Of a stretch of 64,000 nt of DNA, positions 9,341 through 19,500 are shown piece after piece (position 1 is the first letter of the stretch; each line of letters starts with the position of its first letter). This stretch comes from Magnetospirillum sp. 15-1 (GTDB lineage: Bacteria > Pseudomonadota > Alphaproteobacteria > Rhodospirillales > Magnetospirillaceae): assembly GCF_900184795.1 (NCBI RefSeq), contig NZ_FXXN01000025.1, positions 382,542 to 446,541 on the forward strand. Reading direction: 5' to 3'. The notes under the pieces are model-generated. The model searched no databases. It saw only the letters and a list, made by a program, of their open reading frames with translations, and had not been told where the DNA came from. The translations under genes were made by a program, and so were the position numbers.

Positions 9341-10141
9341 ATGGCTCTGCCCACGTTCACCATGCGTCAGCTCGTCGAAGCCGGCGTGCATTTCGGCCAC
9401 AACACCCGCCGCTGGAACCCGAAGATGGCTTCGTACCTCTTCGGCATCCGCAATGGCATCCACATCATCGACCTGCAGCAGAGCGTGCCCATGCTGCACC
9501 GCGCCATGCAGGCGGTGCGTGACGTGACCGCCGCCGGCGGCCGCGTGCTGTTCGTCGGCACCAAGCACCAGGCTTCCGACGTGGTCGCCGAGTCGGCCAA
9601 GCGTTGCGGCCAGTACTTCGTGAACCACCGTTGGCTCGGCGGCATGCTGACCAACTGGAAGACCATCTCCAACTCGATCCGCCGCCTGCGCGAGCTGGAC
9701 GAGCAGCTGGCCTCGGGCGCCCTGTCCGCCCTGACCAAGAAGGAACAGCTGGTCCTGTCCCGCGAGAAGGAGAAGCTGGACCGCGCCCTGGGTGGCATCA
9801 AGGACATGGGCGGCCTGCCCGACATCCTGTTCATCATCGACACCAACAAGGAAGCCCTGGCCGTCCAGGAAGCCAACAAGCTGGGCATCCCGGTGGTGGC
9901 GATCATCGACTCCAACTGCGATCCGGCCGGCATCTCCTATCCGATCCCCGGCAATGACGACGCCATCCGCGCCATCCAGACCTATTGCGATCTGATGTCG
10001 GGCGCCGTGCTGGACGGCATCCAGGCCGAGATCACCCGTGGTGGCGGCGACGTCGGCGCCTCGGCCGAGGCTCCGGTCGAGCAGATTCCGGAAGTGATCG
10101 CCGAGGCGGCCGCCGAGGAAGCTGCCGCTCCGCAGGCCTGA
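9341..10141 (+). CDS. rpsB: 30S ribosomal protein S2
   Basis: A 266-residue S2 protein of the small ribosomal subunit. The start [20 protein letters not shown], the segment [13 protein letters not shown] and [35 protein letters not shown] are hallmark S2 sequences. The acidic, Ala-rich C-terminal tail ([20 protein letters not shown]) is typical of alphaproteobacteria. ATG 9341 follows AAAGGA. tsf is next, across a 91-bp spacer with a perfect hairpin. Confidence 0.98.
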   Translation: MALPTFTMRQLVEAGVHFGHNTRRWNPKMASYLFGIRNGIHIIDLQQSVPMLHRAMQAVRDVTAAGGRVLFVGTKHQASDVVAESAKRCGQYFVNHRWLGGMLTNWKTISNSIRRLRELDEQLASGALSALTKKEQLVLSREKEKLDRALGGIKDMGGLPDILFIIDTNKEALAVQEANKLGIPVVAIIDSNCDPAGISYPIPGNDDAIRAIQTYCDLMSGAVLDGIQAEITRGGGDVGASAEAPVEQIPEVIAEAAAEEAAAPQA

Positions 10142-10159
10142 TCGGCTCTAAGAGAATAG

Positions 10160-10190
10160 GAATGGCGGCGACATCCGGTCGCCGCCATTC
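10160..10190 (+). promoter_or_regulatory. Perfect hairpin between rpsB and tsf
   Basis: Arms 10160-10172 and 10178-10190 pair over 13 perfect base pairs around a 5-base loop. No T run follows. Position and strength suggest an attenuator or processing site that sets the S2:EF-Ts ratio. Confidence 0.5.
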
Positions 10191-10232
10191 GCTTGAGAAC
10201 CAACCATTTAATTCGTCGAGAGGGGAATACCC

Positions 10233-11159
10233 ATGGCCGAGATTACCGCTTCGCTGGTCAAGGAACTGCGCGAGAAGACCGGCGCCGGCATGATGGACTG
10301 CAAGAAGGCGCTGGGCGAGACCGCCGGCGACGTCGAAGCCGCCATCGACTGGCTGCGCAAGAAGGGCCTGGCCGCCGCCGCCAAGAAGGCCGGCCGCGTC
10401 GCCGCCGAGGGTCTGGTGGGCATCGCCGCCGCCGGCACCAAGGGTGTGGCCGTCGAAGTCAATGCCGAGACCGATTTCGTCGCCCGTAACGATCAGTTCC
10501 AGGGCTTCGTCGCCGCCGTCGCCGCCGTGGCGCTGGACAAGGGCAGCGACGTGGAGGCCATCAAGGCCGCCGCCTGCCCCGGTACCGACAAGAATGTCGC
10601 CGACCAGCTGACCCACCTGATCGCCACCATCGGCGAGAACATGTCGTTGCGCCGCGCCGTGCGCCTGGAAGTGTCGGCCGGCGTGGTCGCCTCCTACGTC
10701 CACACCGCCATCGCTCCCGGCCTGGGCAAGATCGGCTGTCTGGTGGCCCTCGAGTCCACCGGCAATGCCGAGCGTCTGGCCGAGGTCGGCAAGCAGATCG
10801 CCATGCATGTGGCGGCCGCCAATCCGCTGTTCCTGGACCCGTCGGTGGTCGACACCAGCGCTCTCGACCGCGAGAAGGGCGTGCTGACCGAGCAGGCCCA
10901 GGCTTCGGGCAAGCCCGCCGCCGTCATCGAGAAGATGGTGGAAGGCCGTATCCGCAAGTACTACGAGGAAGTCTGCCTGTCCGAGCAGATCTTCGTCATC
11001 GACCAGGAGAACAAGATCTCCAAGGTTCTCGAGAACCTGGGCAAGGAGATCGGCGCGCCGGTCAAGCTGGCCGGTTTCGCCCGCTTCGCACTCGGCGAGG
11101 GCATCGAGAAGGAAGAGAAGGACTTCGCCGCCGAAGTGGCTGCCCAGCTGGGCGGCTGA
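10233..11159 (+). CDS. tsf: Elongation factor Ts
   Basis: A 308-residue nucleotide-exchange factor that regenerates EF-Tu-GTP. The N-terminal UBA-like module [27 protein letters not shown] and the [10 protein letters not shown] segment that contacts EF-Tu are present, followed by the core domain repeats. GAGGGG precedes the ATG. The transcript very probably ends at the strong terminator 17 bp after the stop. Confidence 0.98.
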   Translation: MAEITASLVKELREKTGAGMMDCKKALGETAGDVEAAIDWLRKKGLAAAAKKAGRVAAEGLVGIAAAGTKGVAVEVNAETDFVARNDQFQGFVAAVAAVALDKGSDVEAIKAAACPGTDKNVADQLTHLIATIGENMSLRRAVRLEVSAGVVASYVHTAIAPGLGKIGCLVALESTGNAERLAEVGKQIAMHVAAANPLFLDPSVVDTSALDREKGVLTEQAQASGKPAAVIEKMVEGRIRKYYEEVCLSEQIFVIDQENKISKVLENLGKEIGAPVKLAGFARFALGEGIEKEEKDFAAEVAAQLGG

Positions 11160-11175
11160 TCGGACGACACGTTCG

Positions 11176-11216
11176 GGCCGCCCGCTCCCTTTTTTGGGGG
11201 CGGGCGGCCTTTTTTC
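11176..11216 (+). terminator. Rho-independent terminator after tsf
   Basis: A 14-bp GC-rich stem (11176-11189 with 11196-11209, one G-T pair) is followed by six T residues at 11210-11215. It separates rpsB-tsf from pyrH. A TATGAT at 11254-11259 just downstream could be the -10 of the pyrH promoter. Confidence 0.88.
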
Positions 11217-11310
11217 TCCCCACAAGGGGGGGAGACAGGCAGGCGGAATGGTGTATGATCGCCGCCGCCCGCGCCAACCAGATTGGCAAGACTTTCAGCC
11301 CGAGGATTCC

Positions 11311-12033
11311 ATGGCCAGCGACGCCAAATTCCGCCGCGTTCTCCTCAAGATTTCGGGCGAAGGCCTGATGGGAACGCGGGAGTACGGCCTTGACCCCGAG
11401 ACCGTTGATCGTATCGCCCGCGAAGTGAAATCCGTCCGCGACCTCGGCGTCGAGGTCTGCGTGGTCATCGGCGGCGGCAACATCTTCCGCGGCGTGTCCG
11501 GCGCCTCGTCCGGCATGGAGCGGGCGGCGGCCGACAACATGGGCATGCTGGCCACCGTCATCAACGCGCTGTCGGTACAAAACGCCCTGGAGAAGGTCGG
11601 AGTCGAGACCCGCGTCCAGTCGGCCATCGTCATGCCCACCGTGTGCGAGGCCTTCATCCGCCGCCGCGCCATCCGTCATCTGGAAAAGGGCAGGGTGGTG
11701 ATTTTCGCCGCCGGCACCGGCAATCCGTTCTTCACCACCGACACCGCCGCCGCTCTGCGCGCCGTCGAGATGGGCTGCGACGCGCTGCTGAAGGCCACCC
11801 AGGTGGATGGCGTCTATTCCGCCGACCCCAAGAAGGTCAAGGATGCGGTCCGCTACGACCGTCTGACCTTCAACGATGTTCTGGCCCGCGACCTGGCAGT
11901 GATGGATACCTCGGCCATCGCGCTGTGCCGCGAAAACAAGGTTCCCATCGTGGTGTTCGACCTGCACCGGCCCGGCGCCTTCGCCGAAACGGTCTCGGGA
12001 CGCGGTCTGTTCACCATTATCGCCAACGATTAA
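11311..12033 (+). CDS. pyrH: Uridylate kinase
   Basis: A 240-residue bacterial UMP kinase (amino-acid-kinase fold) converting UMP to [16 protein letters not shown] holds the phosphate-binding Lys and Gly residues, [11 protein letters not shown] the UMP loop, and [15 protein letters not shown] the C-terminal nucleotide motif. In this family GTP activates and UTP inhibits. The ATG at 11311 was chosen because homologous proteins begin here; the upstream extension of the frame lies in terminator DNA. frr follows 22 bp later. Confidence 0.97.
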   Translation: MASDAKFRRVLLKISGEGLMGTREYGLDPETVDRIAREVKSVRDLGVEVCVVIGGGNIFRGVSGASSGMERAAADNMGMLATVINALSVQNALEKVGVETRVQSAIVMPTVCEAFIRRRAIRHLEKGRVVIFAAGTGNPFFTTDTAAALRAVEMGCDALLKATQVDGVYSADPKKVKDAVRYDRLTFNDVLARDLAVMDTSAIALCRENKVPIVVFDLHRPGAFAETVSGRGLFTIIAND

Positions 12034-12055
12034 TAAGCCTCAAGGGGAGACGATC

Positions 12056-12628
12056 GTGTCCACTCCGACCACTTGGAACGACCTCAGGAAGGATATCACC
12101 CGGCGCATGGACAGTGCCGTCGAGGTGCTGAAGAAGGAATTCTCCGGCCTGCGTTCGGGCCGCGCTTCCGTCAATCTGCTGGACCCGGTGGTGGTCGAGG
12201 CCTATGGCCAGACCATGCCGCTGTCGCAATGCGGCACCGTCGGCGTCCCCGAGCCGCGCATGCTGACCGTGCAGGTGTGGGACAAGAGTCAGGTCAAGGC
12301 GGTCGAAAAGGCCATCGCCAACGCCGGCCTCGGTCTCAACCCTCAAGCTGACGGCCAGATGATCCGCGTGCCGATCCCGGCCCTGAACGAGGAGCGCCGC
12401 AAGGAGTTGCAGAAGGTGGCCGGCAAGTATGCCGAGCAGGCCCGCATCTCGGTGCGCAACGTGCGCCGCGACGGCATGGACTCGTTGAAGAAGATGGAGA
12501 AGGACGGCCACATCTCCGAGGACGAGATCAAGAAGCACGAGAAGGAAATCCAGGGCATCACCGACGAGACGATCAAGAAGATCGACGAGGCCCTGGGCCA
12601 TAAGGAAAAGGAAATCATGCAGGTTTGA
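12056..12628 (+). CDS. frr: Ribosome recycling factor
   Basis: A 190-residue RRF, slightly longer than the usual 185. With EF-G it splits post-termination ribosomes. The core [23 protein letters not shown] and the C-terminal [23 protein letters not shown] are diagnostic. It starts at GTG 12056, with AGGGGAGA 7 bases upstream; no in-frame ATG lies nearby. The uppS start is 17 bp after its stop. Confidence 0.97.
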   Translation: MSTPTTWNDLRKDITRRMDSAVEVLKKEFSGLRSGRASVNLLDPVVVEAYGQTMPLSQCGTVGVPEPRMLTVQVWDKSQVKAVEKAIANAGLGLNPQADGQMIRVPIPALNEERRKELQKVAGKYAEQARISVRNVRRDGMDSLKKMEKDGHISEDEIKKHEKEIQGITDETIKKIDEALGHKEKEIMQV

Positions 12629-12645
12629 GGAGGCGAGGACCCGGT

Positions 12646-13377
12646 ATGGAGCCCATGCTTTCCCCCGCTGACCAGCCGCCACCACCGGTACACGTGGCCA
12701 TCATCATGGATGGCAATGGGCGCTGGGCGAAGTCACGCGGCTTGCCGCGCACCGCCGGCCACAAGCGCGGCGCCGAGGCTGTGCGCCGCGCCGTGGAAGC
12801 GGCACGGGAGTTGGGCGTTTCCTACCTGACCCTTTACGCTTTTTCCTCGGAGAACTGGAAGCGCCCGGCCGGCGAGGTCACCGACCTCATGGGCCTGCTG
12901 CGCCTCTATCTGCGCAACGAGGTTAACAATCTCCACAAGAACGGCATCCGCCTCAAGGTGATCGGCGACCGGAGCCGCCTGGGCGCCGACATCGTCCGCC
13001 TGATCGAGGATTCCGAGGCCAAGACCGCCGGCAATACGGCGCTGACCCTGCTGTTGGCACTGTCCTACGGCGGCCGGCAGGAACTGGTCGCGGCGGCCAG
13101 GCATCTGGCCCGCGACGTGGCCGAGGGAAGGCTTTCCCCGGAGGCGGTGGACGAGGACGCCATCAACGCCCGCCTGTCCACGGCGGGCATTCCCGATCCC
13201 GACCTGATCATCCGCACCAGCGGCGAGCAGCGCATCAGCAATTTCCTGCTCTGGCAGGGCGCCTATGCCGAACTGGTGTTCATGGATACCCTGTGGCCCG
13301 ATTTCGGGCGGACCGAGCTGGAGGCCGCCATCCGCGAGTTCCATGGCCGTGACCGCCGTTTCGGAACGGCCGGGTAA
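12646..13377 (+). CDS. uppS: Undecaprenyl diphosphate synthase
   Basis: A 243-residue cis-prenyltransferase that extends farnesyl-PP with isopentenyl-PP to C55-PP, the lipid carrier for peptidoglycan and LPS O-units. The catalytic Asp is in HVAIIMDGNGRWAKSRG, followed by GHKRGAEAV and the late DLIIRTSGEQRISNFLLWQGAYAEL motif. GAGGAGGCGAGG lies just before ATG 12646. Its 3' end overlaps the probable cdsA start. Confidence 0.97.
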   Translation: MEPMLSPADQPPPPVHVAIIMDGNGRWAKSRGLPRTAGHKRGAEAVRRAVEAARELGVSYLTLYAFSSENWKRPAGEVTDLMGLLRLYLRNEVNNLHKNGIRLKVIGDRSRLGADIVRLIEDSEAKTAGNTALTLLLALSYGGRQELVAAARHLARDVAEGRLSPEAVDEDAINARLSTAGIPDPDLIIRTSGEQRISNFLLWQGAYAELVFMDTLWPDFGRTELEAAIREFHGRDRRFGTAG

Positions 13378-14173
13378 CGGTTCGGTGCTGAAAACCCGCG
13401 CCCTGTCCGCCCTGGTGATGGCTCCGCCTGCTCTGCTGGCCGCCTGGGCCGGTGGCTACGCCTTCGCCACCCTGATCGCCCTGGCCGCCGGCCTGATGTG
13501 CTGGGAATGGCACCGCATGCTGAACGGCGGATTCACCCTGTCGGGGCGGGTCGCCTCGGTGGGCTGCGCCGCGGCGTCGCTTCTGGCGGTGGCCCGGCCC
13601 GATATCGGATTGGCCATGGTGACGCTGGCCGCCCTGGCTTCGGCCGGGCTGGCGGGGAGCGATCGCTCCGGGCGGGGCTGGGCGGCGTTCGGGGCCGTCT
13701 ATGCCGGCCTGCCGTCCGTGACCCTGGTCTGGCTGCGCGGCGACGTGGCCGCCGGCAATGCGGTGATCTGGTGGCTGCTGCTGGTGGTGTGGTCCACCGA
13801 TATCGGCGCCTATGCCTTCGGCCGGCTGATCGGCGGACCGAAATTGCTGCCCGCGGTCAGCCCCAAGAAGACCTGGGCCGGTCTGGTCGGCGGCATGATC
13901 TCGGCGGGGTTGGCGGCGCTGTTGGTGGCTCTGGCGGTGGGAGCCGCCGCCGGAACAGTGGTTTTCGCGGCCGGCGCGATGGTCGCCGTGGTCGCCCAGG
14001 TGGGCGATCTGTTCGAGTCGTGGATCAAGCGGCGTTGCAACGTCAAGGATTCAAGCAATATCATCCCAGGCCATGGCGGCGTGCTTGATCGCGTCGATGG
14101 CCTGTTGACAGCGGCCCTGGCGGTGGCGGCACTCTCTCTGGCGACCGGCAGAACGGTCCTGGACTGGCAATGA
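13343..14173 (+). CDS. cdsA: Phosphatidate cytidylyltransferase
   Basis: A polytopic inner-membrane enzyme of about 276 residues that makes CDP-diacylglycerol from phosphatidate and CTP. At least six hydrophobic segments are visible. The C-terminal signature SPKKTWAGLVGG...VGDLFESWIKRRCNVKDSSNIIPGHGGVLDRVDG is complete. The ATG at 13343 overlaps uppS by 35 bases. A GTG at 13385 just after the uppS stop is an equally possible start; neither has a good ribosome site. Confidence 0.94.
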   Translation: MAVTAVSERPGNGSVLKTRALSALVMAPPALLAAWAGGYAFATLIALAAGLMCWEWHRMLNGGFTLSGRVASVGCAAASLLAVARPDIGLAMVTLAALASAGLAGSDRSGRGWAAFGAVYAGLPSVTLVWLRGDVAAGNAVIWWLLLVVWSTDIGAYAFGRLIGGPKLLPAVSPKKTWAGLVGGMISAGLAALLVALAVGAAAGTVVFAAGAMVAVVAQVGDLFESWIKRRCNVKDSSNIIPGHGGVLDRVDGLLTAALAVAALSLATGRTVLDWQ

Positions 14174-14183
14174 AGGAAATGCG

Positions 14184-15347
14184 ATGAGCGGGCGGCGCGG
14201 TGTCACCATTCTGGGCTCGACGGGGTCCATCGGCTGCAACACGGTGGATCTGGTCGAGAGGCGTCCCGATCTCTACCGGGTCGAGGCGCTGGTCGCCAAC
14301 TCGCGGGTGGACATCCTTGCCGAGCAGGCCAAGAAGCTTAAGGCCAAGCTGGCCGTGGTCGCCGACGAGAGCGCCTATGGTGCCCTGAAGGCCGCCCTGG
14401 CCGGTACCGGCATCGAGGTCGCCGCCGGTGCCCAGGCGGTGGTCGCCGCCGCCGAATTGCCCGCCGACTGGGTGATGGCCGCCATCGTCGGCGCCGCCGG
14501 TCTGGCCCCCACCCTGGCGGCGGTGCGCCGTGGCGCGGTGGTCGGTCTCGCCAACAAGGAATGTCTGGTCTGTGCCGGACAGCTGATGATGGCCGAGGTG
14601 GAAAGGCACGGTGCCACCCTGCTGCCGGTGGATTCCGAGCATTCGGCCATTTTCCAGGTGTTCGAGGCCGATCAGCACGACAAGATCGACAAGATCATCC
14701 TGACCGCCTCGGGCGGGCCGTTCCGCACCAAGACCCGCGAATTCATGGCCGACGTGACGCCGGAGCAGGCGGTGGCTCACCCCAACTGGTCCATGGGGGC
14801 CAAGATTTCGGTGGATTCCGCCTCCATGTTCAACAAGGGGCTGGAGCTGATCGAAGCGCACCATCTGTTCGCCATGCCCGAGGACAAGATCGATATCGTC
14901 GTTCACCCCCAATCGGTGATCCATTCGCTGGTGGCCTATGTGGACGGCTCGGTGCTGGCCCAGTTGGGCTCGCCCGACATGCGGACGCCCATCGCCTATG
15001 CCCTGGGCTGGCCCAACCGCATCGAGGCGCCGGTACCCAAGCTGGATCTGGCCGCCATCGCCACCCTGACCTTCGAGGCTCCCGATCCGGTGCGCTTCCC
15101 GTCCTTGCGGCTGGCGCGCGAGGCGCTGCGGGCCGGCGGGTCGGCCGCCGCCGTGATGAACGCCGCCAACGAGGTGGCGGTGGCCGCCTTCCTGGGCCGG
15201 CGCGTCGGTTTCCTTGATATCGCCTCCATCGTCGAGCGCACCATGGCCGGCGTGAAGCATTGTGAGTTGACCTGCATCGACGATGTCCTTGCCCAGGATG
15301 CCGAGGCGCGCCGCTTCGCCTCCGGCCTCATCGACGGCGGCCGTTAG
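14184..15347 (+). CDS. dxr: 1-deoxy-D-xylulose 5-phosphate reductoisomerase
   Basis: A 387-residue enzyme of the non-mevalonate isoprenoid pathway that makes MEP from DXP with NADPH. The N-terminal ILGSTGSIGCNTVDLV binds NADPH. LLPVDSEHSAIFQ provides the metal ligands, TASGGPFRT and WSMGAKISVDSASMFNKGLELIEAHHLF the active site. AAGGAAAT precedes the ATG. It supplies precursors for the upstream uppS product, which makes this a functionally coherent operon. Confidence 0.97.
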   Translation: MSGRRGVTILGSTGSIGCNTVDLVERRPDLYRVEALVANSRVDILAEQAKKLKAKLAVVADESAYGALKAALAGTGIEVAAGAQAVVAAAELPADWVMAAIVGAAGLAPTLAAVRRGAVVGLANKECLVCAGQLMMAEVERHGATLLPVDSEHSAIFQVFEADQHDKIDKIILTASGGPFRTKTREFMADVTPEQAVAHPNWSMGAKISVDSASMFNKGLELIEAHHLFAMPEDKIDIVVHPQSVIHSLVAYVDGSVLAQLGSPDMRTPIAYALGWPNRIEAPVPKLDLAAIATLTFEAPDPVRFPSLRLAREALRAGGSAAAVMNAANEVAVAAFLGRRVGFLDIASIVERTMAGVKHCELTCIDDVLAQDAEARRFASGLIDGGR

Positions 15348-15350
15348 GCC

Positions 15351-16508
15351 ATGGATCTCGCCAGCCTGCTCAACAGCGTCCTGCACGGCGTCTGGTACTA
15401 TGTGGTGATCTTCCTGGTCATCCTGACCGTCGTGGTCTTCGTCCACGAGTTGGGGCACTTTCTGGTGGCCCGCTGGAACGGGGTCCGGGTGGAGGTGTTC
15501 TCCATCGGCTTCGGGCCGGAGGTCTGGGGGCGTGTGGCGGCTGACGGCACCCGCTGGCGCATCGGCCTGTTGCCCTTGGGCGGCTACGTGAAGATGTTCG
15601 GCGACGCCGACGCGGCGTCGGCCACGGCCAGCGACCAGCCCATGACCGAGGCGGAGAAGGCCCAGGCCTTCTGCCACAAGCGGGTGGGGCAGCGCGCCGC
15701 CATCGTGGTGGCCGGGCCGGCCGCCAACTTCATCTTCGCCATCCTTGGCCTGGCCGGCATGTTCATGGTGCTGGGCCAGCCGGTGACCCAGCCGGTGATC
15801 GGCACGGTCCATCCGGGGACCGCCGCCGAGGCGGCCGGCTTGCTGGCCGGCGACCGCATCACCGCCATCAACGGCCGCGGCGTCGAGCGTTTCCAGGATA
15901 TCCAGCGCATCGTCCGTCTGGAGATCGAGCAGGACCTGCGGCTGTCGGTCAAGCGGAGCGACAAGGCTTTCGAGGTGACCGCCCGCCCGCGCATCATCTC
16001 GCGCAAGGGCGTGTTCGGCGACATGGAAAAGGTGCCGGTGCTGGGCATTTCCGCCGATCCCTCCAGCACCGCGGTGATCAAACTCGGCCCCATCTCGGCC
16101 CTGGGCGAGGCCCTGGCCGAAACCGAGAACATGGTGCGTTCGACCTTCATCGGCATCGGCCAGATGATCAACGGCACCCGCGACACCGATGAACTGGGCG
16201 GACCGATCCGGATCGCCAAGGGAGCAGGGGAGGCGGCACAGCTTGGGCTGGCCAGCGTAGTCTTCTATACGATTTTGCTGTCGCTCAATCTTGGCCTGAT
16301 CAATCTCTTCCCTATTCCGGTTCTAGACGGCGGCCATCTAATGTTTTACGCCTTCGAGGCGATTCTTGGCCGCCCCCTGGGGGAGAAGGCCCAAGAATAT
16401 GGTTTCCGAATCGGGTTGTTTCTGGTATTGGCCTTGATGGTCTTTGCGACCCGCAACGACCTTGTGTCGCTGCCGGTTTGGGATATGTTGAAGCGGCTGT
16501 TTTCGTGA
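15351..16508 (+). CDS. rseP: Site-2 protease RseP (M50)
   Basis: A 385-residue intramembrane zinc metalloprotease. HELGH in the first membrane segment (near residue 27) gives two zinc ligands, and NLFPIPVLDGGHL near the C-terminus the Asp ligand. One PDZ domain lies at about residues 135-205 (PVIGTVHPGTAAEAAGLLAGDRI). E. coli RseP has two PDZ domains, so a single copy fits the shorter alphaproteobacterial form. It cleaves anti-sigma factors and leftover signal peptides. It starts 4 bases after the dxr stop and is followed directly by bamA. Confidence 0.95.
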   Translation: MDLASLLNSVLHGVWYYVVIFLVILTVVVFVHELGHFLVARWNGVRVEVFSIGFGPEVWGRVAADGTRWRIGLLPLGGYVKMFGDADAASATASDQPMTEAEKAQAFCHKRVGQRAAIVVAGPAANFIFAILGLAGMFMVLGQPVTQPVIGTVHPGTAAEAAGLLAGDRITAINGRGVERFQDIQRIVRLEIEQDLRLSVKRSDKAFEVTARPRIISRKGVFGDMEKVPVLGISADPSSTAVIKLGPISALGEALAETENMVRSTFIGIGQMINGTRDTDELGGPIRIAKGAGEAAQLGLASVVFYTILLSLNLGLINLFPIPVLDGGHLMFYAFEAILGRPLGEKAQEYGFRIGLFLVLALMVFATRNDLVSLPVWDMLKRLFS

Positions 16509-16552
16509 GCCGGGTCCAAGGGGACGGTCTTGCGGACGTAAGGGGGGCCTGG

Positions 16553-18820
16553 ATGCGTTTCGTGCTGTGGACCGCTGTGCTGCTGGGCATTCTCGCCGGT
16601 ATGATGCCGGCATCCGCCCAGGAAGGCGGGCGAATCCGCTCCATTTCCATCCTGGGCACCCAACGCATCGAGATCGAGACGGTCAAATCGTACATGACCA
16701 TCGCCGAGGGCGACCTGTATGATTCCGATCGCGTCAACCGTTCACTGAAGGCGCTGTTCAATACCGGGCTGTTCCAGGACGTGACCATCCGCCGTGAAGG
16801 CGATCAACTGGTGGTCCGCGTGGTGGAAAATCCGATCATCAACCGGATCGCCTTCGAGGGTAACAACCGCATCAAGGACGATCAGTTGAACGCCGAGGTG
16901 CAGTTGCGCCCGCGTACCGTCTACACCCGATCCAAGGTCCAGGCCGACGTCAAGCGCATGCTGGAATTGTACCGCCGTGGCGGCCGGTTCGCCGCCACGG
17001 TCGAGCCCAAGATCATCCAGCTGGAACAGAACCGTGTCGATCTGGTCTATGAGATCAGCGAAGGCCAGCCCACCTATGTGCGGCGCATCGCCTTCGTCGG
17101 CAACAAGCGCTACGACCAGGACCGTCTGCGGGAGGTCCTGCAGACCAAGGAGGAGCGCTGGTACCGGTTCCTCACGACCGACGACACCTACGACCCCGAC
17201 CGGGTCACCTATGACCGGGAATTGCTGCGCCGCTTCTTCCTGAAGCATGGCTTCGCCGACTTCCGGGTGAGTTCGGCCATCGCGGAACTGACGCCGTCGC
17301 GCGAAGGCTTCTTCATCACCTATACCATCGACGAGGGCGAGCGTTACAAGTTCGGGACCTCGACCATCAATGCCGAGTTGCGCGACCTGAAGCCCGAGGA
17401 CCTGCAGCCCCTGCTGGTCAGCCAGCCCGGCGATTGGTACAACGCCGATCAGGTGGAGGACATCGTCCAGAAGCTGGTCGATGCGGTCGGCACCAAGGGT
17501 TACGCCTTCGTGGATGTGAAGCCCCAGGTGCGCCGCAACCGCGAAACCCAGACCATCGACATCACCTATGACGTCAAGGAAGGCCCGCGCGTCTTCGTCG
17601 AACGTATCGATATTTCCGGCAATGTCCGGACTCTGGACCGGGTGATCCGGCGCGAATTCCGGCTGGTGGAGGGCGATGCCTTCAACTCGGCCAAGCTGCG
17701 CCGCTCCCGCCAGCGCCTGAAGGACCTCAACTTCTTCGAGAAGGCCGAAGTCAACAACGTTCCTTCGGATTCGGCCCCGGATCGCACCATCATCAAGGTG
17801 GACGTGCAGGAGAAGTCGACGGGCGAGCTGATGTTCGGTGTCGGCTGGGCATCGTCGGCCGGACCGATCATCGAGGCGAGCCTGCGCGAGCGCAACCTGC
17901 TGGGCCGCGGCCAGGACCTGCGCCTTGGTGCCGGTCTCGGTACCAAGCGGAGCAGCCTGGATCTGTCGTTCACCGAGCCCTATTTCATGGACCGTGAGGT
18001 GGCCGCCGGCTTCGATGCCTTCATCATCGACCGTAAGATGCAGCGTGAAAGCTCGTACGATGCCTCGTCCATCGGCGCCGACCTCCGGGCGGGCTACCGC
18101 TTGTCCGAAAATCTGCGCCAGGATTGGATGTACACCGTGAAGCAGGACACGGTGAAGGGCGTCAACAGCACCTCCATCTACGTGCAGGAACAGATCGGTT
18201 CGAAGATCACCTCGTCCGTGGGGCAGAGTCTGACCTACGACCGGCGTGATTCCCGCGTCGATCCGACCGAGGGCTATTTCATCCGCCTGGGTACGGAGGG
18301 TGCCGGTCTCGGCGGCGATATCCGCTATCTGCGCGGCAGCCTGAGCGGGGGCCAGTACTTCACCCTGACCGACAAGGTGATCCTCGGCGTGACGAGCACC
18401 CTCGGCTATATTCACGGCTTGGATCAGCGGGTGCGCATCACCGACCGGTTCTTCGTCGGCGGCGACAATCTGCGTGGCTTCGCCAATGGCGGCATCAGCC
18501 CGCGCGACAGCGTTACCGGTGACGCGCTGGGTGGTCTGTGGCAGGCGGTCGGCTCGGCGCAGGTCAAGTTCCCCATCGGTTTGCCCGAGGAATTCGGTGT
18601 CGCCGGTCAGGCCTTCACCGATATCGGCACCGTCGGCCCGACCGATACCCAGGATACCACCACGGTCAACCAGTCCTCCTCGATCCGCGTGGCTCCCGGT
18701 ATCGGTGTCTCCTGGAAGTCGCCCATGGGGCCGGTTTCCGCCGATATCGGCTATCCGATCGTCAAAGAGAAGTTCGACAAGAAGGAATTCTTCCGGTTCA
18801 ACTTCGGAACCAAGTTCTGA
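16553..18820 (+). CDS. bamA: Outer membrane assembly factor BamA
   Basis: A 755-residue outer-membrane protein and the core of the BAM complex that folds beta-barrel proteins. The signal peptide MRFVLWTAVLLGILAGMMPASAQ is followed by five POTRA repeats (residues ~25-420, e.g. SISILGTQRIEIETVKSY and IAFEGNNRIKDDQL) and a 16-strand barrel. FFVGGDNLRGF contains the conserved loop-6 region (RGF), and the protein ends in the Phe expected of barrel proteins (FNFGTKF). ATG 16553 was selected because it gives the signal peptide and has AGGGGGG upstream. Confidence 0.96.
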   Translation: MRFVLWTAVLLGILAGMMPASAQEGGRIRSISILGTQRIEIETVKSYMTIAEGDLYDSDRVNRSLKALFNTGLFQDVTIRREGDQLVVRVVENPIINRIAFEGNNRIKDDQLNAEVQLRPRTVYTRSKVQADVKRMLELYRRGGRFAATVEPKIIQLEQNRVDLVYEISEGQPTYVRRIAFVGNKRYDQDRLREVLQTKEERWYRFLTTDDTYDPDRVTYDRELLRRFFLKHGFADFRVSSAIAELTPSREGFFITYTIDEGERYKFGTSTINAELRDLKPEDLQPLLVSQPGDWYNADQVEDIVQKLVDAVGTKGYAFVDVKPQVRRNRETQTIDITYDVKEGPRVFVERIDISGNVRTLDRVIRREFRLVEGDAFNSAKLRRSRQRLKDLNFFEKAEVNNVPSDSAPDRTIIKVDVQEKSTGELMFGVGWASSAGPIIEASLRERNLLGRGQDLRLGAGLGTKRSSLDLSFTEPYFMDREVAAGFDAFIIDRKMQRESSYDASSIGADLRAGYRLSENLRQDWMYTVKQDTVKGVNSTSIYVQEQIGSKITSSVGQSLTYDRRDSRVDPTEGYFIRLGTEGAGLGGDIRYLRGSLSGGQYFTLTDKVILGVTSTLGYIHGLDQRVRITDRFFVGGDNLRGFANGGISPRDSVTGDALGGLWQAVGSAQVKFPIGLPEEFGVAGQAFTDIGTVGPTDTQDTTTVNQSSSIRVAPGIGVSWKSPMGPVSADIGYPIVKEKFDKKEFFRFNFGTKF

Positions 18821-18863
18821 CCGTGCTCGTAGACGAGTCGCGGCTCCAAGTGGAAGAGATGTC

Positions 18864-19496
18864 GTGAAGAACAGCGTGTCACGCCGCCTTGCCCTGGCCG
18901 CCCGACTGGTGTCGCTGCTGATATCGGCATTGATCCTGAGTGGTACCGCCGCCTTGGCCCAGAGGGCATCCGGCACGTCCATGAGCGTGATCATCGTCGA
19001 TATCCAGCAGGCTCAGCGCGAGTCCATGCCGGGAAAGGCACTGGCCACCCAGCGTGACAAGTACCAGCAGAACTTTCAGACCGAGTTCAATAACGCCCGC
19101 CAGTCCCTTCAGCGTAGCGACCAGGAACTGGCCAAGCAGAAGGGCACCATGCCGCAGGAGGCCTACGACCAGAAGGTCAAGGCCCTGGAACTACGGGTGG
19201 TGGCCTTCCAGAACCGCACCCAGATGGCGGTGCGCGCTCTCGAGAAATCGACGGATGCGGCCATGGCGGAACTGATGAACGCCATCCTGACCATCACCGG
19301 AGAAATCGCCGCCGAGATGGGCGCCAATCTGGTGCTGCCCAAGCAGCAGGTGGTCCTGCACGAGCCGCGCATGGATGTCACCGTCCAGGTGATCGAGCGG
19401 TTGAACCGCAAGCTGCCGACCGTCAATTTCCCCGTTCCCGAAGTGGATGCCCCTCCGCCTTCGGACCTTTCGCCCTCCAAGTCCGGCAAGAAGTGA
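18864..19496 (+). CDS. skp: Periplasmic chaperone, OmpH/Skp family
   Basis: About 210 residues. A signal peptide ([25 protein letters not shown]) is followed by a beta strand ([11 protein letters not shown]) and a long charged coiled-coil region (residues ~60-145), the tentacle arms of the Skp trimer, then the closing LVLPKQQVV strand. Skp holds unfolded outer-membrane proteins for BamA, which lies directly upstream. The start is GTG 18864 with GGAAGAG upstream; no ATG gives the signal peptide. Confidence 0.9.
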   Translation: MKNSVSRRLALAARLVSLLISALILSGTAALAQRASGTSMSVIIVDIQQAQRESMPGKALATQRDKYQQNFQTEFNNARQSLQRSDQELAKQKGTMPQEAYDQKVKALELRVVAFQNRTQMAVRALEKSTDAAMAELMNAILTITGEIAAEMGANLVLPKQQVVLHEPRMDVTVQVIERLNRKLPTVNFPVPEVDAPPPSDLSPSKSGKK

Positions 19497-19500
19497 CACC

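Noticed and set aside
16742-18994. 750-codon open frame opposite bamA
   Set aside because: Antisense shadow; BamA motifs on the plus strand are complete and the opposite frame has no family resemblance.
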